Assembly: GCF_003860345.1 (NCBI RefSeq)
Contig: NZ_CP034179.1
Location: 2,278,001-2,342,000 of the forward strand
DNA from: Caenibius tardaugens NBRC 16725
GTDB taxonomy: Bacteria > Pseudomonadota > Alphaproteobacteria > Sphingomonadales > Sphingomonadaceae
DNA: 64,000 nt
Reading direction: 5' to 3'
Shown here: in pieces, positions 1 through 7,876 of the stretch
Numbering within the stretch: the first letter of the stretch is position 1
How the letters are laid out: every line of letters begins with the position of its first letter
The notes under the pieces: generated by a model
The model's database searches: none
What the model was told of the DNA's origin: nothing
The model's input: only the letters and a program-made list of their open reading frames with translations
Program-made: the position numbers and the translations under genes

Positions 1-1017
1 ATGGGGCGCACGCCGATTATCGCTTTCCCGATCAGGGAGTTCTGTCCGGCAGGCCAGATCTTTTCCTATATCCAGGCCATTCTGCGGGTGTGGAACCGGC
101 ATGCGCGGCGCGACAACATCCACAAGCAGCGGATGAAGATTCTTGTCCATGAACTGGGGGAAGAAGAGTTCCGTCGTCAGGTCGAGATGGAGTTCGAGCA
201 TATCCTGACGCTGGGCCGGGATTTTCCGCAGGCTGAGTATGACAGGATTGCCGCCCATTTTGACCCGCCGCCATTCGAGACCGGGCTTTTCGAGGAGCTC
301 GACCGCTCCGATCCCGACTTCGCGCTATGGGTCGATCGCCAGGTCGCCGCACATAAGGCGCCCGGTTATGCCATCGTCAATATCAGCCTCAAGCCCGACG
401 GGGGCATCACTGGCGACATTTCAGCCGAGCAGATGGAGCTCGTGGCCGACCTTGCCGAACGCTACAGCTTCGATGACCTGCGCTCGACGCACGTCCAGAA
501 CCTCGTGCTGCCCCATGTGCGCAAGCAGGACCTCTATGCGGTCTGGCAGACGCTCGATGCGGCGGGGCTGGCAAGCGTCAATCTCGGCCTCGTCACGGAC
601 ATCATCGCCTGTCCTGGGCTCGATTATTGCAGCCTGGCCAATGCGCGTTCGATACCCGTCGCGCAACAGATCGCGGAGCGCTTTGCCGATCTCGATCGTC
701 AGCTGGACCTCGGCGAACTCAAGATCAAGATTTCGGGCTGCATCAACGCCTGCGGCCATCACCACGCGGCCCATATCGGTATCCTTGGTGTCGATCGTAA
801 GGGCACAGAGAACTACCAGTTGCTGCTTGGTGGGTCCGGGGCCGAGGATGTTTCGCAGGCCAAGATTACGGGGCCGGGCTTCGACGAAACCGGGATCGTC
901 GATGCCGTCGAGCGCACGATCGAGCGCTATCGTGAGATTCGCGAGCCAGGTGAACGCTTTCTCGATTGCTTTCGCCGCGTTGGCATGGACACGTTCAAGG
1001 AGGCTATTTATGGGTGA
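1..1017 (+). CDS. cysI: Assimilatory sulfite (nitrite/sulfite) reductase hemoprotein, C-terminal part
   Basis: This is the C-terminal 338 residues of a siroheme-[4Fe-4S] sulfite/nitrite reductase, which reduces sulfite to sulfide in cysteine synthesis. The cluster/siroheme cysteines are visible as Cx5C (C204, C210) and Cx3C (C247, C251). The first residues (GRTPIIA...IREF) match the middle of the family, just after the first ferredoxin-like half, so the ATG at base 1 is internal and the gene starts upstream of the window (family length about 550 residues). The next gene, DUF934, overlaps it by 8 bases and is the usual partner in cysI-DUF934-cysH operons; that is why sulfite is preferred over nitrite as the substrate. 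Confidence 0.9.
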   Translation: MGRTPIIAFPIREFCPAGQIFSYIQAILRVWNRHARRDNIHKQRMKILVHELGEEEFRRQVEMEFEHILTLGRDFPQAEYDRIAAHFDPPPFETGLFEELDRSDPDFALWVDRQVAAHKAPGYAIVNISLKPDGGITGDISAEQMELVADLAERYSFDDLRSTHVQNLVLPHVRKQDLYAVWQTLDAAGLASVNLGLVTDIIACPGLDYCSLANARSIPVAQQIAERFADLDRQLDLGELKIKISGCINACGHHHAAHIGILGVDRKGTENYQLLLGGSGAEDVSQAKITGPGFDETGIVDAVERTIERYREIREPGERFLDCFRRVGMDTFKEAIYG

Positions 1018-1447
1018 CCCGCTACGCTTCCGAGACGATACGGCACCGGATGAACCGGGGGTGTCCCTGGATGCGTTTCTCAATCAGAAGGATGCAACCT
1101 CGGTGCTTCTCGAGGCGGGCGATGATGTCCGCGCCTTGTTACCAGAACTTGGCCGCGTGCGCCTCGTCGAGATAGACTTTCCGCGGTTTCGCGATGGGCG
1201 TGGTTTTTCCAGTGCAAGCATATTGCGCGAGGCGGGCTACACAGGCGAAATCCGCGCGATCGGTGACGTGCTCGTTGACCTCGTATTCTTCATGCAGCGT
1301 TGTGGCTTCGACAGCTTCGAGCCCGACGAGCCCTTCGATCTGTCCACGTTCGATGCGGCGCTGTGCCGCTATCCTGACGTCTATCAATCAACCATTGATG
1401 GACGGGCACCGATCTGGAGGCTGCGGCATCTTCAGCATCTTTCCTGA
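1010..1447 (+). CDS. DUF934 family protein, sulfite reduction operon
   Basis: A 145-residue protein of the DUF934 family, described as a putative oxidoreductase linked to sulfite reduction, with no established mechanism. The start ATG at 1010 lies inside the end of the reductase gene and follows a strong AAGGAGG Shine-Dalgarno (997-1003). A frame open further upstream is only antisense-like read-through of the reductase gene. Family-like features are the R-x-L-P-x-L-x-x-V region and the FxRFRDGRGFS segment (about residues 57-66). Expression is probably translationally coupled to the reductase. A cysH gene, which often follows, is absent: the next genes are unrelated small ORFs. Confidence 0.88.
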   Translation: MGDPLRFRDDTAPDEPGVSLDAFLNQKDATSVLLEAGDDVRALLPELGRVRLVEIDFPRFRDGRGFSSASILREAGYTGEIRAIGDVLVDLVFFMQRCGFDSFEPDEPFDLSTFDAALCRYPDVYQSTIDGRAPIWRLRHLQHLS

Positions 1448-1487
1448 CGAGCTGCGTTGGCGAGGATATCTGCAAACCTCTTGCTTT

Positions 1488-1506
1488 TATATCGCAATGC
1501 GATATA
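1488..1506. promoter_or_regulatory. Perfect palindrome, candidate MarR-type operator 1
   Basis: TATATCGCAATGCGATATA is a perfect inverted repeat with 9-base arms and one central base. It lies about 40 bases upstream of the small membrane protein gene that starts at 1546. Near copies occur at 2494-2512 (14 of 19 positions) and 4401-4419 (16 of 19), the latter beside a MarR regulator gene, so this is probably that regulator's site. The similarity is seen directly; the binding is inferred. Confidence 0.65.
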
Positions 1507-1545
1507 TTCTATGGATGTGCTGAGTGAAGGTCGATGGAGGCGTAT

Positions 1546-1863
1546 ATGCCGATATTGAAAATTCTGGTCATGACTGTCGGCTTGACGTTAGGCAGCTTGC
1601 TGGTGGCGGTGTTGCTGTCCTATCTGACTTGGTGGCTAGCTACTCGTGTTCATCATCCGCGCTGGGGGGCGGCTTTTCTGCTCGTCATAGTTGGTGGCGC
1701 CTGGTGGGCTGCGTTGGGGCACAGTGAGTTCGTGAAGATGGTCACCGTGTTCGCTCTGGTTGGAGCGGGCCTGCTCTGTCTTGTAGGTCGGGAAGAAAGA
1801 GGCGGAGGATCATTGCGCGATACCGAACCAGGCCGCTCCGCCTTGTCCAAAGGAAAGCACTGA
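1546..1863 (+). CDS. Small three-helix membrane protein, unknown function
   Basis: 105 residues with three hydrophobic segments (about 2-28, 41-58 and 63-81) and a short charged tail. I do not recognise the family. The ATG at 1546 is preferred over the in-frame ATG at 1534 because GGAGG (1536-1540) stands at the right distance before it. The stop overlaps the next start (TGATG), so the two form a coupled pair. A palindromic operator candidate lies just upstream, which suggests this pair is its own transcription unit, regulated with the ClC transporter rather than with sulfite reduction. Confidence 0.6.
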   Translation: MPILKILVMTVGLTLGSLLVAVLLSYLTWWLATRVHHPRWGAAFLLVIVGGAWWAALGHSEFVKMVTVFALVGAGLLCLVGREERGGGSLRDTEPGRSALSKGKH

Positions 1864-2075
1864 TGGCAACGCAGATCTGGATCTATCCTGCCCTCATCGC
1901 GGTGCTAGGCCAGAATAGACGGCCGAGCTTTGCTGAAATGCGCAATTTCGTTCGACGAGCCCGGCGTGAAGCTGCCGCAGCAGGCGGTTCGGACGTTGCA
2001 CGCCGAGGGAAGGTGCGTCGTTTGATCGAAGCGGCATTGAAAGCGCCATCTCCTCGATTCATAGCGGACGAATAG
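1863..2075 (+). CDS. Small basic protein, unknown
   Basis: A 70-residue Arg/Ala-rich protein (for example RRARREAAAAGG) that overlaps the stop of the upstream membrane protein gene by one base (TGATG) and is preceded by a purine-rich AAAGGAAAG segment. This coupling is the main reason to call it a gene. No domain is recognised. Its 3' end overlaps the convergent receiver-domain gene by 17 bases. It could also be a chance ORF. Confidence 0.4.
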   Translation: MATQIWIYPALIAVLGQNRRPSFAEMRNFVRRARREAAAAGGSDVARRGKVRRLIEAALKAPSPRFIADE

Positions 2076-2448
2076 GCGCGCCTATAAGAACGGACGAGAT
2101 CGCCGTCAGCATTTGCGGCGTTCCGTATGGCTTGGGAACCATGGTACTTTTGGGAACACCATAAAGCGGCCATTCTGCGGCGCTATCTCCTGATACATAC
2201 ACCACAGGAATATCCGGTTGCAGTTCTCGGGCGCGCCACGATACCTCCCATCCGTTGGGACCCACCCCAAGCCTCACATCGGTGACCACTCCGGCGATTT
2301 CAGGATGGCGGCTATCGAGAATGGTGACGGCATCCAACCCACAGGTCGCGGCGATGACCACATATCCGCAAAATTCTAGCATCTCCTGCAGCGTCCACAG
2401 GATCAGAGGCTCGTCCTCGACCAGCAGCAGCACCTTGGCGTCCGACAT
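2059..2448 (-). CDS. Single-domain response regulator (orphan receiver)
   Basis: A CheY-like receiver of 129 residues with no output domain. The acidic pocket residues E11-D12-E13, the phosphoacceptor D57 (VVTDVRLG), the switch Ser in YVSGD and the conserved Lys in VPKPY are all present. The start at 2448 (MSDAKV) is preferred over an ATG 10 codons upstream because homologous receivers begin just before the first beta strand and a GGGGGAA purine tract precedes it. No histidine kinase is nearby. A MarR-type operator candidate lies 46-64 bases upstream. Proteins of this kind in alphaproteobacteria usually act as phosphate sinks or stress-signalling relays; the specific partner is unknown. Confidence 0.85.
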   Translation of the reverse strand: MSDAKVLLLVEDEPLILWTLQEMLEFCGYVVIAATCGLDAVTILDSRHPEIAGVVTDVRLGVGPNGWEVSWRARELQPDIPVVYVSGDSAAEWPLYGVPKSTMVPKPYGTPQMLTAISSVLIGAPIRPL

Positions 2449-2493
2449 GCGATGTTCCCCCGTTCCTCCTTTTCCCATGCCGCGGCAGGAGTG

Positions 2494-2512
2494 TGTATCG
2501 CAATACGAGCGA
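2494..2512. promoter_or_regulatory. Imperfect palindrome, candidate MarR-type operator 2
   Basis: TGTATCGCAATACGAGCGA matches the palindrome at 1488-1506 at 14 of 19 positions, with the core TATCGCAAT identical. It lies in the promoter region of the minus-strand receiver gene (start 2448). One half-site is degenerate, so binding may be weaker than at the other two copies. Confidence 0.5.
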
Positions 2513-2578
2513 AAATAGGTGAGGGTTGGTTCCCCGGTCCCGTCCTTGCACGTCGTAACTGACCGCTCCTAGGCCGTT

Positions 2579-4363
2579 CTACTGCGTGCTTGGTTGGAGT
2601 TTTGTTCCGAGATGGCGTGAGCGACCAAGTTCGGCATGGCGGTTCGCGCTGCGGGTCTTGAGCAGATCCTGACGGGAAAGGATGCCGAGCACGCGTCTTG
2701 TTTCGGGTTCGATGATCGGAATGCGGCCGATGCCGGATTCGACAATGAGATCGGCAACGACGCCGGTGGGCGTATCGGGATAGGCAACGGGCTGTGCTGC
2801 ATCTGCGATGGCGTCGATGAGCGGTGTTTGATCGTCGTCGCGATCGCCCTGCCAGCGCAGGGCATCGGTGCGAGAGACAAGACCCAGCAATCTTCCTTGC
2901 GGGTCGGTCACGGGATAGCTGCGATGCACGGCTTTAGTTGCGAAGAAGGATGCCGCGGCCTCCACGGTCATCATGCCCGGTAGGGTTGCCGGATCCCGCG
3001 TCATGATCTGAGCCGCCTGGATGAGGTCAAGGGGATCGACCGTATACTCTTGGAGGATATGCCGGCCGCGCCGCGCGATTTTCTCGGTGAGGATCGATCG
3101 CCGCATCAGTAGCACGCTGATGGCATAGGCGCCGCCCGCAGCAGCGATCGTGCACGGGATGGCGCTGAAGTGCCCGGTGAGTTCGACCGCGAAGATCGCG
3201 CCGGTCATCGGCGCACGCATCGCGCCGCTCATGATTCCCGCCATGCCGATCATGGCCCAGAACCCCGGATCGCCGGGCAGGAACTGCCCGAGCAGGAAGC
3301 CGGCGGCACCGCCCAGAATGAGGAGCGGGGCAAGAACGCCGCCAGACGTGCCCGACCCCAGCGCGACCAACCAGACGACGGCCTTCACGACGAGGAGCGC
3401 AGCAACGACCCGGAGCGATAACGAGCCATTGAGGAGAGCCTCGATGCTCGCATAACCGGCGCCAAGCACATGTGCATCGATGAGACCACCCAGACCAACG
3501 ACCACCGCACCGATCGCTGGCCACCACATCCAGTGGAATGGCAGGCGATGGAAGAGATCCTCGATACCGTAGAGGGATGTCGATAGTAGAGCGGCTTCAA
3601 GACCGACGACGAGGCCGATCCCGCCGGAAGCGAGCAGGGCCCAGCTTTCCTGTGGAGCCATCGCCGCCATTGGAAACATCGGTCCCGATCCGAGCAGAAG
3701 CGGACGCCAGGCGAAGGAAACAAGTGCTGCAACGAGGACGGGGACGAAGCTGCGCGGTTTCCACTCGAACAGGAGCACTTCGACGGCCAGCAAGATCGCC
3801 GCGAGCGGTGTACCGAAGATGGCGGTCATGCCGGCTGCCGCACCGGCCACGAGGAGCGTCTTGCGCTCGGCCGCGCTGAGATGGAAGCATTGGGCGAACA
3901 GCGAACCAATGGCCCCGCCCGTCATGATGATCGGTCCTTCCGCGCCGAAGGGTCCGCCACTGCCGATCGAGATCGCCGAGGACAGGGGTTTGAGCAGCGC
4001 GACCTTGAGCGACAGTCGGCTCTCGCCGAAGAGGATCGTTTCGATCGCCTCGGGAATGCCATGGCCGCGAATCTTGTCCGATCCGAAACGCGCCATCAGA
4101 CCCACGATAAGGCTGCCGATGATAGGAATCACCACCACTAGCCAGCCCACCGATGCATCGGTTATCACCGAGTGATCAGCAGAAAGGCGACCAAACCAGA
4201 AGAGATTGGTGGCGATCTCGATGAGTTTGACCAGCACCCATGCGCCGAAGGCGCCGCCCGTTCCAACCACGACGGCCATGGCCGCCAACATGACCATGCG
4301 GCGATCAACACTATGGTCGGCGAGTTGGTGGCCTTCGACGGAACGTGGGGGTGTCAGCGACAT
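2579..4363 (-). CDS. ClC-family chloride channel/antiporter with C-terminal CBS pair
   Basis: A 594-residue ClC protein with about ten hydrophobic segments (residues 22-430) followed by two CBS domains (about 440-575). The anion-selectivity and gating motif GSGGPFGAEGP is at 134-144 with gating glutamate E142, and GSGTSGGVLAP is at 336-346. E200, in FEWKP, is where antiporters carry their internal proton glutamate, so Cl-/H+ exchange is possible (inference). The usual GxFxP is GVLAP here, a mild departure. CBS domains suggest gating by nucleotides or ionic strength. The gene is divergent from a MarR regulator, and a palindromic operator candidate sits 37 bases upstream of its start. Confidence 0.93.
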   Translation of the reverse strand: MSLTPPRSVEGHQLADHSVDRRMVMLAAMAVVVGTGGAFGAWVLVKLIEIATNLFWFGRLSADHSVITDASVGWLVVVIPIIGSLIVGLMARFGSDKIRGHGIPEAIETILFGESRLSLKVALLKPLSSAISIGSGGPFGAEGPIIMTGGAIGSLFAQCFHLSAAERKTLLVAGAAAGMTAIFGTPLAAILLAVEVLLFEWKPRSFVPVLVAALVSFAWRPLLLGSGPMFPMAAMAPQESWALLASGGIGLVVGLEAALLSTSLYGIEDLFHRLPFHWMWWPAIGAVVVGLGGLIDAHVLGAGYASIEALLNGSLSLRVVAALLVVKAVVWLVALGSGTSGGVLAPLLILGGAAGFLLGQFLPGDPGFWAMIGMAGIMSGAMRAPMTGAIFAVELTGHFSAIPCTIAAAGGAYAISVLLMRRSILTEKIARRGRHILQEYTVDPLDLIQAAQIMTRDPATLPGMMTVEAAASFFATKAVHRSYPVTDPQGRLLGLVSRTDALRWQGDRDDDQTPLIDAIADAAQPVAYPDTPTGVVADLIVESGIGRIPIIEPETRRVLGILSRQDLLKTRSANRHAELGRSRHLGTKLQPSTQ

Positions 4364-4400
4364 GAATCGATATTATCCTTCAAAAGTAGTGTGAGCCCAT

Positions 4401-4419
4401 TATATCGTATTGCGATGTA
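4401..4419. promoter_or_regulatory. Palindrome in the clc-marR intergenic region, candidate operator 3
   Basis: TATATCGTATTGCGATGTA is an imperfect inverted repeat matching the perfect palindrome at 1488 at 16 of 19 positions. It occupies the short gap between the divergent ClC and MarR genes, so one bound dimer could control both. This is the classical layout for an autoregulated MarR gene. Confidence 0.65.
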
Positions 4420-4439
4420 ATTCAATCAGTGAGGATCAA

Positions 4440-4853
4440 TTGAGGCAAAAGGATAAATTGCTGGGGGATGCCGACTATGTGGCGCTGGCCTCATTTCGCC
4501 ACGCCATTCGCCGCTTCCAGGCGTTCAGCGAGGAAAAGGCCATCGAAGTCGGGCTGACGCCGCAACAGCACCAGGCTCTCCTCGCGATCCGGGGCTGTCC
4601 GCCGGATGAAGCCACCGTCGGCCATGTCGCCGAACGTCTGATACTAAAGCCACATAGCGCCACGGGCCTGATCAATCGCCTCGAAGCCTTGGCGCTTATT
4701 ACGCGCGAGGTGGCTGCTACCGATCGCAGGCGGGCGTTGCTACGCCTTACCCCCAAGGCTTATGCCTTGCTCGACGCCCTGTCGGCTGTCCATCGCGAGG
4801 AAATCCAGCGCTTGCGGCCGGTGTTCACCGGCATCTTTGAACAATTGGGGTGA
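4440..4853 (+). CDS. MarR-family transcriptional regulator
   Basis: A winged-helix MarR regulator of about 137 residues. Recognisable features are GLTPQQHQALLAIRG (helix before the HTH), the recognition region LKPHSATGLINRLEALALI, and the wing VAATDRRRALLRLT. The start is uncertain. TTG at 4440 follows GAGG with good spacing; a TTG at 4458 is also possible; a TTG at 4410 would put the start codon inside the operator and has no ribosome site. Divergent from the ClC gene across a palindrome that recurs before two other nearby units, so it is the likely repressor of a small local regulon. Its ligand is unknown. Confidence 0.88.
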   Translation: MRQKDKLLGDADYVALASFRHAIRRFQAFSEEKAIEVGLTPQQHQALLAIRGCPPDEATVGHVAERLILKPHSATGLINRLEALALITREVAATDRRRALLRLTPKAYALLDALSAVHREEIQRLRPVFTGIFEQLG

Positions 4854-5277
4854 GCAAGCAGAATTGAATGCAATTATTATGCACTAAAACAGAAATAACA
4901 TTCACTTGTCTTATGGCATTCTAACCGGCACAACGCGATCTACAGAGTGAAGTTGCTTCACGACAACAGCGCCCGGAGAGGATCCTGTGAAAGCAGGCCG
5001 GAGCGCGGGAAGGGAGCCAGAAACCGAGGATAAGTGCATAACGCAGACGGAGTATGGCGATCGGTGCAGGATATGGCCGCATCGCTGGCGGCGGCGCAGG
5101 CGTCTTGGTTTAGCGGCTACTTCACCAGGTTAGACGCCGGCTCGCGGGTCCCCCTGCCGCAGTCGGCGTCTTTCCGAAGTTCGGTCAGGCCGGACACTTA
5201 CAAAATTATTTGGGCCGCAAACAGGCCATTGGGCCGATCTGGCATCGTACGCCAAGTAACAGAGGGGCGTTGCTTCA
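4854..5277 (+). promoter_or_regulatory. Long structured leader upstream of metB, candidate cis-regulatory RNA
   Basis: This 424-base gap has no convincing gene. It contains several stem-loops in the metB sense strand: GTGAAG/CTTCAC with a 3-base loop (4947-4961); a nested element at 4969-5006 (GCGC, CCGG, then CCTG with loop TGAAAG, closed by CAGG, CCGG, GCGC, with a 7-base AGAGGAT bulge on one side); and GGCGTCT/AGACGCC at 5099-5138 with an inner TGG/CCA. It does not match the SAM-II, SAH or cobalamin riboswitch signatures I know. The stems are seen; a riboswitch role is inference. Confidence 0.4.
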
Positions 5278-6450
5278 ATGACTGAACCCAAAGATCAGGC
5301 ATCTCGCCTTCAGACTATCGCCGCCGCGTACGGCGTTGCCAGCGATGTGGCCTTTGGAGCTGTCGCTCCGCCGCTTTATCTTTCGAGTACCTATGAGTTT
5401 GCCGGCTACGATCAACCGCGTTCCTATGACTATGGTCGGGCGGGTAATCCCACCCGAGACCTTCTCGGGCAGGCACTTGCGAAGCTGGAAGGTGGCGCAG
5501 GCGCGGTCATCACGGCGAGCGGCATGGCCGCGCTCGATCTTCTCGTAGGGAGAATGGGGCCGGGCGATCTTATCCTCGCACCGCATGATTGCTACGGCGG
5601 TACGATGCGCCTGTTGAAGGCGCGCGCGAACAGAGGGCATTGCGTCGTCCGGTTCGTTGACCAGGGGGACGAGAGCGCCTTTGCCGCCGCGCTAGAGGAC
5701 GTGCCGGCACTGGTGCTTATCGAAACGCCGAGCAATCCCTTGATGCGGGTCGTCGATATCGCAGAGCTTGCCGCAAAATCGCGCGCGGCGGGGGCTGCGG
5801 TTGCCGTTGATAACACGTTTCTTTCACCGGCTATCCAGCAACCGATCGCGTTGGGCGCGGACTATGTCATCCATTCCACGACCAAATATCTCAACGGCCA
5901 TTCCGACGTGATCGGCGGCGCAGTTGTCGCGGCTGATCCGGTGCAGGTCGATGAGTTGCGTAATTGGGCAAATGTCGTGGGGAGCACAGGCGCGCCGTTT
6001 GATGCCTGGCTAACCTTACGGGGCCTTCGCACGCTATTTGCCCGGATGGAGCAGCAGCAGCGCAATGCGATGATTGTCGCGCAATATCTTGAGCGCCATC
6101 CGGCGGTGTCCCAAGTCCACTATCCAGGTCTCGCCGCCCATCCAGGCCACCGGATCGCCTCACGCCAGCAGCGCGGTTTCGGGGCGATGTTGAGCTTTGA
6201 ACTCGCAGGAGGGGTGGAAGCGGTTCGGCGGTTTGTCGCTGCGGACGGCTATTTCACGCTCGCGGAATCGCTGGGTGGGATCGAGAGCCTGGTCGCGCAT
6301 CCGGCGACCATGACCCATGCCGATATGGGCGAGGAGGCGCGCTCAAGAGCGGGCATCAGCGATAGCCTGTTGCGGCTTTCGATTGGCCTCGAAGCCGAAC
6401 AAGATCTGATCGCCGGGCTCGAACAAAGATTGGCGGCATGCGCGGGATGA
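5278..6450 (+). CDS. metB: Cystathionine gamma-synthase
   Basis: A 390-residue PLP enzyme of the Cys/Met metabolism family. It condenses an activated homoserine (here probably O-acetyl, since metX is in the window) with cysteine to give cystathionine for methionine synthesis. It follows E. coli MetB closely along its length: VAPPLYLSSTYEF, the DYGRAGNPTRD loop, ITASGMAA, APHDCYGG, VDNTFLSP, and HSTTKYLNGHSD with PLP lysine K203. The start ATG 5278 follows AGAGGGG. The MetB-like residues favour gamma-synthase over the beta- or gamma-lyases of the same fold, but assigning activity within this family from sequence alone is not certain. It is far from metX and preceded by a long structured leader. 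Confidence 0.9.
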   Translation: MTEPKDQASRLQTIAAAYGVASDVAFGAVAPPLYLSSTYEFAGYDQPRSYDYGRAGNPTRDLLGQALAKLEGGAGAVITASGMAALDLLVGRMGPGDLILAPHDCYGGTMRLLKARANRGHCVVRFVDQGDESAFAAALEDVPALVLIETPSNPLMRVVDIAELAAKSRAAGAAVAVDNTFLSPAIQQPIALGADYVIHSTTKYLNGHSDVIGGAVVAADPVQVDELRNWANVVGSTGAPFDAWLTLRGLRTLFARMEQQQRNAMIVAQYLERHPAVSQVHYPGLAAHPGHRIASRQQRGFGAMLSFELAGGVEAVRRFVAADGYFTLAESLGGIESLVAHPATMTHADMGEEARSRAGISDSLLRLSIGLEAEQDLIAGLEQRLAACAG

Positions 6451-6487
6451 ACGCGCGCGGCAAACCTGGAAACTTCAGGAGAGAAAT

Positions 6488-6736
6488 GTGCCCGGTTATG
6501 TATGGATCGTGGATTTTTTCGGACTTGTTCTCGCCTTGCTCGGCTTCAACATGGCGTTTCGGCAGGTCAGCTTCAGGCGGGCTATCGGGCGCCCGAAATC
6601 GCCCGCGCGCCGTTTGCGAGGGGGAAATGAGGATGAGGATCCGCTCACTTATATTCTGCGGATCGCTGGCGTCATGCTGATGGTATTCGGCATCGCGATT
6701 GGCGGTATGCTGACCTTGTTCAATCTAGCGCGATGA
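6488..6736 (+). CDS. Small two-helix membrane protein, unknown
   Basis: 82 residues with hydrophobic segments at about 4-23 and 57-78, separated by a basic/acidic loop (RRAIGRPKSPARR...NEDEDP). The GTG at 6488 is chosen because AGGAGA stands 4 bases before it. An overlapping frame (6438-6680) has no such signal. It lies 37 bases after metB, and its stop overlaps the next ATG (ATGA), suggesting one transcript. The family is not recognised. Confidence 0.6.
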   Translation: MPGYVWIVDFFGLVLALLGFNMAFRQVSFRRAIGRPKSPARRLRGGNEDEDPLTYILRIAGVMLMVFGIAIGGMLTLFNLAR

Positions 6737-6898
6737 GCAGCCGGAATCGACGCTCGCTGTTGCGATCGTTGCGACCGGAATGGCCTGGTTTGGGAAAATA
6801 CGGGAGCGGTCCAATGCCGCGTGAATATGATGAGCTGATGGATCTTGAAAGCCTATCAACAGCTATTCGTTACATTGCCGGACGCTACCATCCGGAGG
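6733..6898 (+). pseudogene. 5' fragment of a small gene cut by the IS21 remnant
   Basis: The ATG at 6733 overlaps the stop of the upstream membrane protein gene. The frame runs 55 codons and then enters the IS terminus, which supplies the stop (TAA at 6913). Residues about 28-50 (YDELMDLESLSTAIRYIAGR) resemble the start of the intact protein at 20907-21236 ([20 protein letters not shown]). This therefore looks like the N-terminal stub of a second member of that family, interrupted by the element. Confidence 0.5.
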
Positions 6899-7055
6899 TG
6901 TCAACGCCGATATAAATTGGGGCCAACCACCGGTTTAAAAACGGGCCAGTTGGTCCAAACAAAAAGCCTCGGGTTAAGGCTGGGCATAATCGGCCGGGGG
7001 GGGGAATCGGCTGTAGCGGAGCGGAAGCCGATTTTCCCAGCTGAGCCGTTTCTGA

Positions 7056-7876
7056 CTATGGCATCTTGCTGGCCTCCTTGTCCTTGTGGCGTTTGCGACT
7101 GCTGGTGAGGCGGAAGCTTTCGCCATTCATCTCGAGGATGTGGACGTGGTGAGTTAACCTGTCGAGAAGCGCGCCGGTGAGGCGCTCGGAGCCGAACACC
7201 GACGTCCATTCATCGAACGGCAGGTTGCTGGTGATCAGCGTGCGGCCGCGTTCATAGCGTTGGCTGAGCACTTCGAACAAGAGTTCACCGCCGACGGCGG
7301 TGAAGGGCACATAGCCCCGCTCATCAAGAATCAGCAGCTTTACCGAAGCCAGGTGCTTCTGAAGTATGCGCAAGCGCCGTTCGTCCCTGGCTTCCATGAG
7401 GTCATGCACCAGCGCTGCCGCCGTGGTGAATGCCACGTTGAGCCCTTTCTGGCAGGCGGCAAGGCCCAGTGCGAGGGCGGCGTGGGTCTTGCCCGTATCG
7501 CTCGGCCACAGCGCGATGACATCGCGGCGCTGCTCGATCCATTCTCGCGCGCCAGTTCCAGTACCAGCGCCTTGTTGAGCGATGGCTGGGCGGCAAAATC
7601 GAAGGTGTCTAAGCTTTTGGTGTGCGGGAACTTCGCCATGCGAATCCGGCGCTCGACCATCCTGCGTTCGCGATCGATCCGCTCAAGCTCGCATAGCGGC
7701 AGCAGATAGCGCGGATAATCGGCCTGGTCCTGCGCGGCTTCAAAAGCGACCTTCTTGTACTCGCGCACGAAGGTTGGCAGCTTCAGTGCCTTGAGATGGT
7801 TGGCCAGCAGCACTGCTGGCGGCACACTGGTAGCTGTCTGCTCCACGGCGGGCAGCGGCATTGGGGGCTTAGTCAT
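7056..7876 (-). pseudogene. istB: IstB helper ATPase of the IS21 remnant, frameshifted
   Basis: IstB is the AAA+ helper of IS21 transposition. The N-terminal frame (MTKPPMPLP... to LELAREN) runs from 7876 to about 7540. The family sequence then continues in another frame (EWIEQRR..., GKTHAALALGLAACQKG, LVHDLMEARDERRL, LLDRLTHHVHILEMNGESFRL), ending at 7056, so there is an indel near 7540. The Walker A region also reads WPSDTGKT instead of the usual GPSGTGKT. The start overlaps the istA stop (ATGA), as in intact IS21 elements. Confidence 0.85.

Noticed and set aside
5034-5285. 83-codon frame upstream of metB
   Set aside because: GTG start without ribosome site, no motif, overlaps the leader stems and the metB start; treated as non-coding.
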